The notes below the pieces were generated by a model. The model was not told the DNA's origin. It saw only the letters and a list, made by a program, of their open reading frames with translations, and did not search any database. 48,102 nt of DNA from Bacteroidales bacterium (GTDB taxonomy: Bacteria > Bacteroidota > Bacteroidia > Bacteroidales > TTA-H9), in the NCBI GenBank assembly GCA_028689615.1, contig JAQVCV010000033.1:1-48102 (forward strand). The letters are read 5' to 3'. Below, piece by piece: positions 33,773 through 41,791 of this stretch. Position numbers and translations under genes: made by a program. Numbering within the stretch: position 1 is the first letter of the stretch; the number at the start of each line of letters is the position of its first letter.

Positions 33773-35521
33773 ATGTTTTTGCTTTTAGCCCTCACGAGTG
33801 GTTTGTTTCTGGGGTGGTCGCTAGGGGCCAACGATGCAGCCAACGTGTTTGGTTCGGCGGTTGGATCGCGGATGCTTAGTTTCAGGAAAGCCGCCTGGAT
33901 AGCTTCGGTTTTCGTGGTTTTGGGTGCTGTTGTTCAGGGGCGTGGTGCTTCCGATACTTTATCGAGCCTCAGCCGTGTGGATGCCCTGGGTGGTGCTTTT
34001 ATGGTTTCGTTGTGCGCCGCTTTCACCGTTTTTATGATGACGCGCAAGGGTTTGCCGGTCTCAACGGGGCAGGCCATTGTTGGCGCTATCATGGGTTGGG
34101 CCGTTTTCACGGGCAACCGGGCCGATTATACAGTTTTGTTTAAGATTGTGGCCACCTGGATCACAGGGCCCATACTGGGAATGGTTTTTTCGGCTGCCCT
34201 TTTCCTGTTGATGCGCTGGTGGCTCCGGCGGTCGTCGGTGCATGTTATTTACCTCGATTCGCTCATCCGAATGGCTTTGATTCTGGCTGGTGCCTTTGGA
34301 GCTTACAGTCTTGGTGCCAACAATATAGCCAATGTGATGGGGGTTTTTATCCCTTCGGCTCCGCAGTTGGTTCTCCATTTCGGGTTGTTCACCATCGACG
34401 GGGTGCAGTTGCTCTTCTTGTTGGGGGGGCTGGCCATTGCCACGGGCATTTTCACTTACAGCCGGAAAGTGATGAGCACTGTGGGTGAAGGGATTCTGTC
34501 GTTAACACCCGAGGCCGCCATCGTAGTGGTGTTGTCGCAGGCTTTGGTGTTGTTCGTTTTCTCATCCTCGTCGCTTTCAACCCTGATTAGCTCCATGGGT
34601 TTGCCTCCCATTCCGTTGGTTCCTGTTTCGAGCACACAGGTGGTGATTGGTTCTGTTGTAGGGATCGGGTTGGTGAAAGGGGCCAGGGAGATCAAACCCA
34701 AAATCCTTGGGGGGATTGCCCTGGGATGGGTGATGACTCCGCTGCTGGCCGGACTGATTACCTGGTTTCTGTTGTTTTTCGCCCAGAATGTGTTCAACAT
34801 TACCGTGACGCTTCACAAGGTTGGTCGCGTGTCGGAGCCCGTGGTGGATGCGGTGGCTTCTGGCAAAGTGCAACACGCTGTCAACATGGTTCTTCCCGGT
34901 TTGCTGCTGCTTGCCGGTTTGGTGATTGCCGCGCTGACAGCTTACTTATGGCAGCAGCAGAGGAAGAGGTTGAAGGCCGAAAACGACCTGCTCAACGAGC
35001 AGAATCAATATTTTGAAGCGCAAAAGAGCCTGAACAAGCTCGAGGTACATTCCATTCAGTTGGAAAATAAAATTCTGAACAGCCGTCTGGAGACCAAGCG
35101 TCAGGAGCTGATCAACCTGGCACTGAGCATCGAAGATCAGCGGAGTTTTCTGGAGAAGGTGAACGCGCTTGTGGCTGGTTTGCAGGAAAAGAATCAGCAG
35201 CCCGGGTTGGTTGCCGATCTAAAGGCCTTGTCGGTGCTGGTGAGCCAGCGTATGACCTTCAGCCGCGATATGGAGGCGTTCAACGGGCAGGTTGAGCAGA
35301 TTCACAAGGATTTTCATTCCAAGCTCGACGCCCTCTTCCCCGGTCTTACCGATCAGGAGAAGAAACTGGCCACTTTGTTGCGACTCAACCTGTCCACCAA
35401 AGAGATTGCAGCTTTGCTCAACATCTCCCCCAAAAGTGCCGAAACGGCTCGTTACAGGCTGCGCAAACGATTAAACATCCCTACGGGTGAAAACCTGTAT
35501 CAATTCATAAACAATTTATAA
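33773..35521 (+). CDS. Pit-family phosphate transporter fused to coiled coil and LuxR-type HTH
   Basis: A 582-residue protein. Residues 1-~392 are a Pit (PHO-4) phosphate permease: GWSLGANDAANVFGSAVG (~15-32), the second inverted repeat SLGANNIANVMGVF (~179-192; the usual Asp is Asn184), STGQAIVGAIMGWA and a last TM at ~373-392. A long charged coiled coil follows (~393-520, QQQRKRLKAENDLLNEQ). The end (525-570) is a LuxR/GerE-like helix-turn-helix: LTDQEKKLATLLRLNLSTKE then IAALLNISPKSAETARYRLR. This tail resembles the cytoplasmic end of Bacteroidota membrane-bound TPR/HTH regulators. The fusion suggests a transporter that also senses phosphate and binds DNA; that is inference. Alternatively the HTH could bind a protein. 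The OprP porin gene starts 7 bases downstream. Confidence 0.93.
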   Translation: MFLLLALTSGLFLGWSLGANDAANVFGSAVGSRMLSFRKAAWIASVFVVLGAVVQGRGASDTLSSLSRVDALGGAFMVSLCAAFTVFMMTRKGLPVSTGQAIVGAIMGWAVFTGNRADYTVLFKIVATWITGPILGMVFSAALFLLMRWWLRRSSVHVIYLDSLIRMALILAGAFGAYSLGANNIANVMGVFIPSAPQLVLHFGLFTIDGVQLLFLLGGLAIATGIFTYSRKVMSTVGEGILSLTPEAAIVVVLSQALVLFVFSSSSLSTLISSMGLPPIPLVPVSSTQVVIGSVVGIGLVKGAREIKPKILGGIALGWVMTPLLAGLITWFLLFFAQNVFNITVTLHKVGRVSEPVVDAVASGKVQHAVNMVLPGLLLLAGLVIAALTAYLWQQQRKRLKAENDLLNEQNQYFEAQKSLNKLEVHSIQLENKILNSRLETKRQELINLALSIEDQRSFLEKVNALVAGLQEKNQQPGLVADLKALSVLVSQRMTFSRDMEAFNGQVEQIHKDFHSKLDALFPGLTDQEKKLATLLRLNLSTKEIAALLNISPKSAETARYRLRKRLNIPTGENLYQFINNL

Positions 35522-35528
35522 TTAAATC

Positions 35529-36902
35529 ATGAAAAAGTTCTATTATTTTCTTCTGATTCCTTTTTTCTGCTGTAATGTGTTTGCACCAGCAACCGCACAG
35601 GAGCATCCCGATACGGCTGTGAGGCTGAATCAATACGGTGTGGCGGTGGAAAGAACCCCAATGATGGCCGAAAACCGGGGTGGTATTCTGGTGCTCGAAA
35701 GCAAAGACCTTAACTACAAGGTTTGGTTCGATGCTCGCGTTCAGGTTGACGCCGCTGTTTTTACCGGCGATACTTACAACGAAATCGGGAATGGCCTCTC
35801 GGTGCGCCGTGCCAGATTTGCCATGAAAACTTCGTTCAGAAAAAACTGGTATGCCGAGATCGACCTCGATTTCTCCAATTCTGAAATAGAATTGAAAGAT
35901 GCTTACCTGAAATACGATTTCCTGAACGGCTTCGACATGAAAGCCGGAAATTTCAAAGAGGGATTCTCCATGGAGTCAACCACCACATCGAGGTACCTCA
36001 CCTTTATTGAGCGCCCCAACGTGGTGTCAGCGTTTGCCCCGTCGCGCCATATTGGCTACGCCCTGCATTACCAGAAAGATTGGTTTATGGCCGTGGGGGG
36101 CATCCATTTTCAGGATATTGGCGGTGTTGAGGAGCGCACCTTCTCCAAAGACAAGAACAAGGATTATGGTGTTGACGAAGGGTATTCGTTTACCGGTAAA
36201 ATGGTTTTAATGCCCTTTGTGAGCCAGACCAATTACGGCTTGCACCTGGGTGCCGCTGCTTCTTACCGCACGCCGCTTACCAGCAACGAGGTGATTGGCA
36301 GCATGCGTTACAGCACCCGGTCGCTCTCTTCTATCAACAGGAAAAAATACCTCGATACCGACGACATTACCGATGTTCACCACACCTTGCTGGGTGGCTT
36401 CGAACTTGCAGGTTATTATAAGAATTTCAAGTTGCAGGGCGAATACATCATGGCCAATGTGGAAAGAAAATTTGGCATGGAAACCGAGAAATTCAATGGC
36501 TATTATCTCTTTGGAAGTTGGATGATTTTTGGTGGTCAGTACCGCTACAACCCCGATGAAGGGGAGTTTACCCAACCCGGTCGCGGAAAGAAATGGGGCG
36601 ACCTTGAATTGGCATTGCGCTACGACTACCTCGACCTGAACAGCCGCCCCGAAGGGATCATGGGTGGTGCCGGCGAAGGTTACACCCTGGGCCTGAATTT
36701 TCATGCCAACAACAATGTAAAAATTATGTTTAACTATGCCTGGCTCAACCACGACCGCTATGCCAACGGTAAAGGCAAACTCTACGTTGGACACGATGCT
36801 GCCGGCAACCTCACAACCAATCCCAAAGACGTGGTAGAAGCCTCTGGCGAGGCCGGCGAGGATTACAACATGTTTAGCCTCAGAATTGAAGTTGATTTCT
36901 AA
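35529..36902 (+). CDS. OprP/OprO-like phosphate-selective porin
   Basis: A 457-residue outer-membrane porin. The signal peptide (1-24) ends APATAQ. The porin O/P hallmark YKVWFDARVQVDAAVF (~66-81) and SVRRARFAMKTSFRKNWYAE (~95-114) are followed by ELKDAYLKYDF, FKEGFSMES and many amphipathic strands, ending with MFSLRIEVDF, where the terminal Phe is the usual barrel signal. It lets phosphate or other anions cross the outer membrane; phosphate is favoured by the Pit and DUF47 genes directly upstream (7-base gap). Polyphosphate or pyrophosphate are other possible anions. The next gene starts 19 bases later, within the same transcript. Confidence 0.92.
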   Translation: MKKFYYFLLIPFFCCNVFAPATAQEHPDTAVRLNQYGVAVERTPMMAENRGGILVLESKDLNYKVWFDARVQVDAAVFTGDTYNEIGNGLSVRRARFAMKTSFRKNWYAEIDLDFSNSEIELKDAYLKYDFLNGFDMKAGNFKEGFSMESTTTSRYLTFIERPNVVSAFAPSRHIGYALHYQKDWFMAVGGIHFQDIGGVEERTFSKDKNKDYGVDEGYSFTGKMVLMPFVSQTNYGLHLGAAASYRTPLTSNEVIGSMRYSTRSLSSINRKKYLDTDDITDVHHTLLGGFELAGYYKNFKLQGEYIMANVERKFGMETEKFNGYYLFGSWMIFGGQYRYNPDEGEFTQPGRGKKWGDLELALRYDYLDLNSRPEGIMGGAGEGYTLGLNFHANNNVKIMFNYAWLNHDRYANGKGKLYVGHDAAGNLTTNPKDVVEASGEAGEDYNMFSLRIEVDF

Positions 36903-36921
36903 TAGAAAAATAGATAATAAA

Positions 36922-38697
36922 ATGAAAAAAATTAATTTTGCGCTGGTATCTTTTCTTTCGCTGATGCTCCTGAATGGTTGCGTGAAAGACGAAAAGTATG
37001 AAGTGGCTCCCACCCCGGTTGTCGAAGACAAAGTGGTGATCAACGAAGTTTATTCAAGGGGTACACCCGAAGCACCCGACTGGGTTGAGATCTACAACCA
37101 CTCCGATGTTCAGGTTGACATCAGCGGGTATAAAATTTACGATTCGGGTGGCGAATCGGGTGCCAAGCCAAAAAAGGAGTTCCCGGCTGGTTCGGTTATT
37201 CAGCCGCAGGGGTTCCTGGTAATAGTGGCTGACGATGGAACCGAAAGTGGTTTCGGTATCAGCAGCACAGGCGAACAGCTTTGGCTGGCCAACGCTGCCG
37301 GCGAAGTGGTTGACCAACTCACCGTTACTGCCATGGAGGAGACTCAAAGTTACGGCCGTTATCCAGATGGTGATGCCAATGTGCAGTTGCTCAACACCAT
37401 CACCCGCGGAACTTCCAACTCGCCGGGCGTAGCTCCCGAGAAGATAAAAATCAACGAGATTTATTCCACTGGAACCGCCGAAAACCCCGATTGGATAGAG
37501 GTTTACAACGCCGGAACAACCGCTGTTGATCTTGCTGCATACAAAATCTATGATTTGGGCGGACAATCGGGTTCCAAGCCCAAAAAGGTATTTCCTGCCG
37601 GCACCTCGCTGGCTCCTGGTGCCTTTTTCGTGATCGTGGTTGACGACGCCGATGCCTCGGGTTTCGGGCTCAGCAGCAACGGCGAGAAGGTTTGGCTTGA
37701 AAAAGGCGATGGAACCGTGACAGATTCTGTTGAATTTCCAGCGTTGGAAGAGGGACAGTCGTTTGGCCGTTATGCCGATGGTCAGCCCAACCTGCAGGTG
37801 CTTTTCGTACCCACGCCCGGGGCTGCCAACGACAACTCCAACCCCACACCCGTGGCCAACTTGAAGCTCAACGAAGTGTATTCGCGCGGGGTGGAAACCG
37901 ATCCCGACTGGGTTGAGGTTTTCAACGCCGGAACCGGGAGTGTTGATATGTCGGGATGGAAAATTTATGATGCCGGCGGTCAAAGCGGAAGCAAACCCAA
38001 GAAGGAGTTCCCTGCCGGCAGCGTGTTGGCTCCCGGCGAATGGATCATCATCGTGGTTGACGATGCCGATGCTTCGGGTTTTGGACTCAGCAGCAACGGT
38101 GAGAAGATCTGGCTCGAAAACAGCTCGTCAACGTTGGTTGATTCGGTTGAATTCCCCGCTCTTGATGAAAATACTTCGTTTGGACGTTACCCCGACGGTA
38201 CCGACAACTGGCAGGTGCTTAACGTGGTAACCAAAGGCGCTGCCAACGACAACTCAACCCCTCCGCCTGCAATCATCGTTAAAATGAACGAGATGTTCTC
38301 GAAAGGTGTTGAAACAGATCCCGATTGGATCGAAATTTACAACGCCTCTACTGTTGCCGTTGATCTGTCGGGGTACAAAATCTACGACAGTGGCGGACAA
38401 AGCGGATCGAAGCCCAAGAAAGAGTTTCCGGCTGGCACCACCATCGAGGCTGGAGGGTTTTTCGTAATCGTGGTTGACGATGCCGATGCCAGCGGCTTTG
38501 GCCTGAGCAGCAGCGGCGAAGAGGTGTGGCTTGAAGATGCCTCGGGTGCTGTTATCGACAACGCGGTGTTCCCTGCTATGGTCGATGGCCAGTCGTATGG
38601 CCGCAAGCCCGACGGTTCCGACAACATGGTGATCTTTACCGAAATCACCCGCGGAACTTCCAACAACAACGCCGCCACCCTTCCCAAAAGAAAATAA
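36922..38697 (+). CDS. Surface lipoprotein with four lamin-tail domains
   Basis: A 591-residue lipoprotein. The signal ends in a lipobox LNGC (Cys20) followed by VKDEK, whose Lys-Asp-Glu matches the surface lipoprotein export signal described for Bacteroidota (Lys followed by two acidic residues). Four lamin-tail domains start near residues 40, 176, 316 and 454, about 137-140 apart, each with KINEVYSRG or similar, PDWVEIYN, KIYDSGGQSGSKPKKEFPAG, and a VDDADASGFGLSS turn. They are closely similar, so duplication is recent. No enzyme motif is seen. Lamin-tail domains in bacteria accompany secreted nucleases and phosphatases, and adhesion is possible. The start at 36922 gives the correct signal peptide. 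Position after the porin implies a role at the surface in phosphate acquisition, which is inferred. Confidence 0.88.
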   Translation: MKKINFALVSFLSLMLLNGCVKDEKYEVAPTPVVEDKVVINEVYSRGTPEAPDWVEIYNHSDVQVDISGYKIYDSGGESGAKPKKEFPAGSVIQPQGFLVIVADDGTESGFGISSTGEQLWLANAAGEVVDQLTVTAMEETQSYGRYPDGDANVQLLNTITRGTSNSPGVAPEKIKINEIYSTGTAENPDWIEVYNAGTTAVDLAAYKIYDLGGQSGSKPKKVFPAGTSLAPGAFFVIVVDDADASGFGLSSNGEKVWLEKGDGTVTDSVEFPALEEGQSFGRYADGQPNLQVLFVPTPGAANDNSNPTPVANLKLNEVYSRGVETDPDWVEVFNAGTGSVDMSGWKIYDAGGQSGSKPKKEFPAGSVLAPGEWIIIVVDDADASGFGLSSNGEKIWLENSSSTLVDSVEFPALDENTSFGRYPDGTDNWQVLNVVTKGAANDNSTPPPAIIVKMNEMFSKGVETDPDWIEIYNASTVAVDLSGYKIYDSGGQSGSKPKKEFPAGTTIEAGGFFVIVVDDADASGFGLSSSGEEVWLEDASGAVIDNAVFPAMVDGQSYGRKPDGSDNMVIFTEITRGTSNNNAATLPKRK

Positions 38698-38707
38698 TAT
38701 TTGATCA

Positions 38708-38740
38708 GGGGATGCCTCAATCGAACGGTATCCCCGTTTT
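38708..38740 (+). terminator. Small hairpin with T run (attenuator candidate)
   Basis: GGGGAT and ATCCCC pair over a 16-base loop, followed by GTTTT. It lies between the lamin-tail lipoprotein and the next gene; a weak stem, so it may reduce but not stop read-through. Confidence 0.5.
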
Positions 38741-38762
38741 AACCTTTTTAAATAGAATTGCA

Positions 38763-39407
38763 ATGAGTAAAGAAAATTTAGAGATCGGACAGATTTCAAA
38801 ACCCAGGTTCGAGTTTCGCACTTTCGGGCAGTGTTTCGGGAAAGCAGCCCACCGCCTGGCTCGCCTGTCGGAGCCGGTTCCCGAAAAGGTGTGGGAACGC
38901 CATTCCGACGAGATCTACATCGTTTCACGAACCAACGATGTGAACAACACCAAGATCCGCGATGGCAAGATGGACATCAAAACCTTCGTGCAATCGGTTG
39001 ACGGCCTCGAACAATGGAATCCCCTGATGAAGGGTGAGTTCCCGATGAACGTGAAGATGCTTCGCGATGAAGTTTTCACCGCCTTCAGGGTTGTAATGCC
39101 TGAGTTTACCCAGGAGGTTTATACCTACGAGGAGTTCATGCAAATGGTTGAAGCTCACCCCGACCTGCAGGCCGTGAGGGTGCACAAGCAGCGTTTTGGC
39201 TACATGGTGAATGGCACCATTTGCGAATACGGCGCCGTGTTGATCAACGGTGCCAAAGTGATGACCATCAACTCCGAGAGCACCGAGGTTGACGATATTA
39301 AAAAAACCATTGCTGATGTTGGACTGGCAGGTGTTGAAAACATCAACTACCTTCAAGCCATCAAACGGGTGATTGGTATGATTAACAAACCCTTAGCAAA
39401 CGAATAG
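38763..39407 (+). CDS. Divergent CYTH-like protein
   Basis: A 214-residue cytosolic protein. I do not recognise it with certainty. Features recall the CYTH (triphosphate tunnel) fold: a charged N-terminal strand KPRFEFRTFG, then SDEIYIVSRTNDVNNTKIRD and GKMDIKTFVQ (~50-80), which resemble the IRIR and IKxR strands of CYTH enzymes, and a late NGAKVMTINSESTEV strand. The canonical ExExK motif appears only as FEFRT. It is followed, after 2 bases, by a clear CYTH protein, so the pair may form a heteromer or use related phosphate-chain substrates. A triphosphatase or a polyphosphate-binding role is a reasonable guess. The start at 38763 is preferred because the upstream extension overlaps the hairpin at 38708. 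Confidence 0.5.
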   Translation: MSKENLEIGQISKPRFEFRTFGQCFGKAAHRLARLSEPVPEKVWERHSDEIYIVSRTNDVNNTKIRDGKMDIKTFVQSVDGLEQWNPLMKGEFPMNVKMLRDEVFTAFRVVMPEFTQEVYTYEEFMQMVEAHPDLQAVRVHKQRFGYMVNGTICEYGAVLINGAKVMTINSESTEVDDIKKTIADVGLAGVENINYLQAIKRVIGMINKPLANE

Positions 39408-39409
39408 CC

Positions 39410-39877
39410 ATGGCACAAGAGATTGAACGCAAATTTTTGGTTACCGGCGATTATAAGTCGCAGAGCCACAAACAGACCCGCATCACCCAGGGTTACCTTT
39501 CGTCGGTACCGGAGCGAACCGTGAGGGTGCGCATCAAAGGCGACAAAGGCTACATCACCATCAAGGGGATCGGCAGCGCCTCGGGCGCCAGTCGTTACGA
39601 ATGGGAAAAGGAGATACCGGTGAAGGAGGTTGAAGAGTTGCTCAACCTTTGCGAGCCCGGCGTGATTGATAAAACCCGTTACCTGGTTACCGAAGGAAGT
39701 CACACCTTCGAGGTTGACGAATTTTATGGCGAAAACCAGGGTTTGGTAGTAGCCGAAATAGAATTGTCGGCTGAAGAGGAGCAATTCGGGAAACCGGCCT
39801 GGCTTGGCGAAGAGGTGACCGGCGATGCACGCTACTTCAACTCCATGTTGATGAAAAATCCCTATACCAAATGGTAA
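39410..39877 (+). CDS. CYTH domain (triphosphate tunnel) protein
   Basis: A 155-residue cytosolic protein with a complete CYTH domain. The N-terminal ExExK-type motif is EIERKFLV (Glu4, Glu6, Lys8). Cationic strands line the tunnel: TVRVRIKGDKGYITIKG (~44-60), YEWEKEIPV, DKTRYLV and FEVDEFYGENQGLVVAEIEL with the acidic metal ligands. These small single-domain proteins hydrolyse tripolyphosphate or other triphosphates, and related ones are adenylate cyclases or thiamine triphosphatases. Here the phosphate operon makes inorganic polyphosphate or tripolyphosphate the favoured substrate. It is the last gene of the operon, followed by a strong terminator 13 bases downstream. Confidence 0.92.
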   Translation: MAQEIERKFLVTGDYKSQSHKQTRITQGYLSSVPERTVRVRIKGDKGYITIKGIGSASGASRYEWEKEIPVKEVEELLNLCEPGVIDKTRYLVTEGSHTFEVDEFYGENQGLVVAEIELSAEEEQFGKPAWLGEEVTGDARYFNSMLMKNPYTKW

Positions 39878-39890
39878 TTTTTTAACTCAC

Positions 39891-39936
39891 AACCTGAGCC
39901 TGGCAGGGGATACCTTGCTGCCAGGTTCAGGTTTTC
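39891..39936 (+). terminator. Strong terminator closing the phosphate operon
   Basis: AACCTGAGCCTGGCAG and CTGCCAGGTTCAGGTT form a 16-base stem with one G-T pair, then TTTTCC. It closes the transcript that begins at 33068. Confidence 0.88.
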
Positions 39937-39950
39937 CTATACCTTGAACC

Positions 39951-41555
39951 ATGAACTCTGCTCCTCCTACCCAATCTTTCGATCCGCTCGACATGAACCA
40001 GTACCGGATTGAGAAGCTGCCCCGGCGGGCCAAAGGAAAAGTTGAACAGTGGCTGGCTTTGTTGGGCCCGCCGGTTGCTCTGATCCTGTTTCTTTTGTTT
40101 GGTCTGTTGATTCAGCTCCCTTTTCTCGAAACCATCAACCCGTCGGCTTTGAGCGACGCGGCACGCGAGGCTTTTGAGAAATCGGGGGCAGAGGTGTTTG
40201 CCCGAAACAACGCCTGGATGCTTGCCATCTTTTTGGCTGCCATCGTGCTGTGGATTACCGAGGCCATCCCCAACTACCTCACCTCGCTGCTCATCATCAT
40301 CAGCTTGGTGCTCACCGGGGTTTTGCCCGAAAAGAAAGCTTATGCCCAACTGGGTCATGAGGTGATGTGGCTCAACATCATGTCGTTTGTGCTGGCCAGC
40401 ATGTTGGTTGTTACCGGCGTTGCCAAGCGGTTTGCTTTGTGGTTTATCATCAGGTTTGGGAAAAACGCCTCCACGGTGTTCCTGAGTTTTATAGCCATCA
40501 ACGTGGTGTTGTCGGCTTTTATATCGGCCACCACCGCCAAGGCTGCCATCTTGTTGCCTATCTTCATGGTGGTTGCAGCTATTTACGGGGCCCGCGGAGG
40601 TGAGAACCGCAACAATTTTGGAAGAAGCATCGTGCTGCAAAACCTGCTCTACATCAATATTGGTGCAAGTGGGTTCATGACCGGATCGGGGGCCAACCTG
40701 CTGGCCGTTTCGCTGATAGTGGGAGCCACGGGGTCGTCGGTTTTTTTCAGCGACTGGCTTGTGGCCATGTTTCCCGTTTCTATTGGATTGATGTTGCTGG
40801 GCTACCTGCTGGCTATGAGGGTTTATTTCCCGTTGAGCCGCGCCGAAAGAGTCCCGCAAATTGAAGGGGGGATGGAGCGGTTGAAGGAGGAGTACCGGAA
40901 ATTGGGCCGCATCAACAGGCAGGAGGTCAAATCGGTGATCATCTTTGTTTCGATTCTGGCTCTGTGGTCAACCGACAGGTGGCATGGCATCAGTGCCACT
41001 GCTGTTGCTTTTGCCGGCGCTATCGTAGCCCTGCTTCCCGGCATTGGCATCCTGAAATGGAACGATGTTGACATTCCCTGGCACCTGATGATCTTCTCGG
41101 CAGGTGCTTACGCGCTGGGTGCCGGTTTTGCCGTTACCGATCTGCCTGCCCTTTCGGTCAATGCTTTCTTCGATCATCTGGGTATTGGCCAACAGACCCC
41201 GTTCTGGAGGCTTTACCTTTTGCTCACGGGAGTGATGGTTTTCAGCGCCCTCCTTTTCCAGTCGAAAACAATGAGGGCCATGATATTTGTCCCCATCGCG
41301 CTGGGTGTGGCCCAGCGGTTTGGCTATGCTGCCATCAGCCTGGCTTTGCCGGTGGCTTTCATGATTGAGCATGTTTACGTGTTGCCTTTCAACAGCAAAC
41401 CGGCGGCTCTGCTCTACGAAACCGACCAGTACAGCCTCCCCGACACCTTCAGGTTTGGCTTTACCATGATGGTGATTGCCTGGCTGATCAACATCGTGGC
41501 TGGCGATACCTGGTTCAGGGTATTGGGAATTACCCCCCACGGGGTCCTCTTTTGA
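39951..41555 (+). CDS. SLC13-family anion permease
   Basis: A 534-residue inner-membrane transporter of the SLC13/DASS group, with about twelve TM segments after a ~40-residue cytosolic start. Conserved parts are ILWITEAIPNYLTSLLIII (~95-113), where the family's ITEAIP motif is intact, NASTVFLSFIAINVVLSAFI, NIGASGFMTGSGANLLAVSL (~240), and a second DIPWHLMIFSAGAYALGAGF (~375) and LALPVAFMIEHVYVLPFNSK. Substrates in the family include dicarboxylates, sulfate and phosphate; none is determined by the sequence. It begins just after the phosphate operon terminator, so it is probably a separate unit, although a weak TACCTTGA lies at 39940. Proximity to phosphate genes makes phosphate possible. Confidence 0.92.
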   Translation: MNSAPPTQSFDPLDMNQYRIEKLPRRAKGKVEQWLALLGPPVALILFLLFGLLIQLPFLETINPSALSDAAREAFEKSGAEVFARNNAWMLAIFLAAIVLWITEAIPNYLTSLLIIISLVLTGVLPEKKAYAQLGHEVMWLNIMSFVLASMLVVTGVAKRFALWFIIRFGKNASTVFLSFIAINVVLSAFISATTAKAAILLPIFMVVAAIYGARGGENRNNFGRSIVLQNLLYINIGASGFMTGSGANLLAVSLIVGATGSSVFFSDWLVAMFPVSIGLMLLGYLLAMRVYFPLSRAERVPQIEGGMERLKEEYRKLGRINRQEVKSVIIFVSILALWSTDRWHGISATAVAFAGAIVALLPGIGILKWNDVDIPWHLMIFSAGAYALGAGFAVTDLPALSVNAFFDHLGIGQQTPFWRLYLLLTGVMVFSALLFQSKTMRAMIFVPIALGVAQRFGYAAISLALPVAFMIEHVYVLPFNSKPAALLYETDQYSLPDTFRFGFTMMVIAWLINIVAGDTWFRVLGITPHGVLF

Positions 41556-41663
41556 GGCTCTGTGTGAACCATCCACCCGTCAGCAGCCAAATGCTTCAAC
41601 AGGCTGATTGTTGCCTCTTTAGCAGGTTTGGCATTTGCCCGCCTTGGGGTCGGGATTTTTTGC

Positions 41664-41671
41664 TACCTTTG
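41664..41671 (+). promoter_or_regulatory. -7 promoter box (TACCTTTG) with ~115-base leader
   Basis: TACCTTTGTTC lies 121 bases before the ATG at 41792, leaving a leader of about 115 bases, longer than others in the window. Confidence 0.6.
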
Positions 41672-41791
41672 TTCAAACACGTTTTACAGCCTGGGCCCGT
41701 CGTAGGAATGAATCGTACCGCATCATCCCACCCGCTTCTAATCGAGGCACAGGCAGCGAAAGTTTTGATACAATAGAAAATTAGCGAGATC

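Noticed and set aside
39927-40859. A 310-codon minus-strand frame
   Set aside because: It is the shadow of the SLC13 gene, with Gln/His-rich composition typical of antisense reading.
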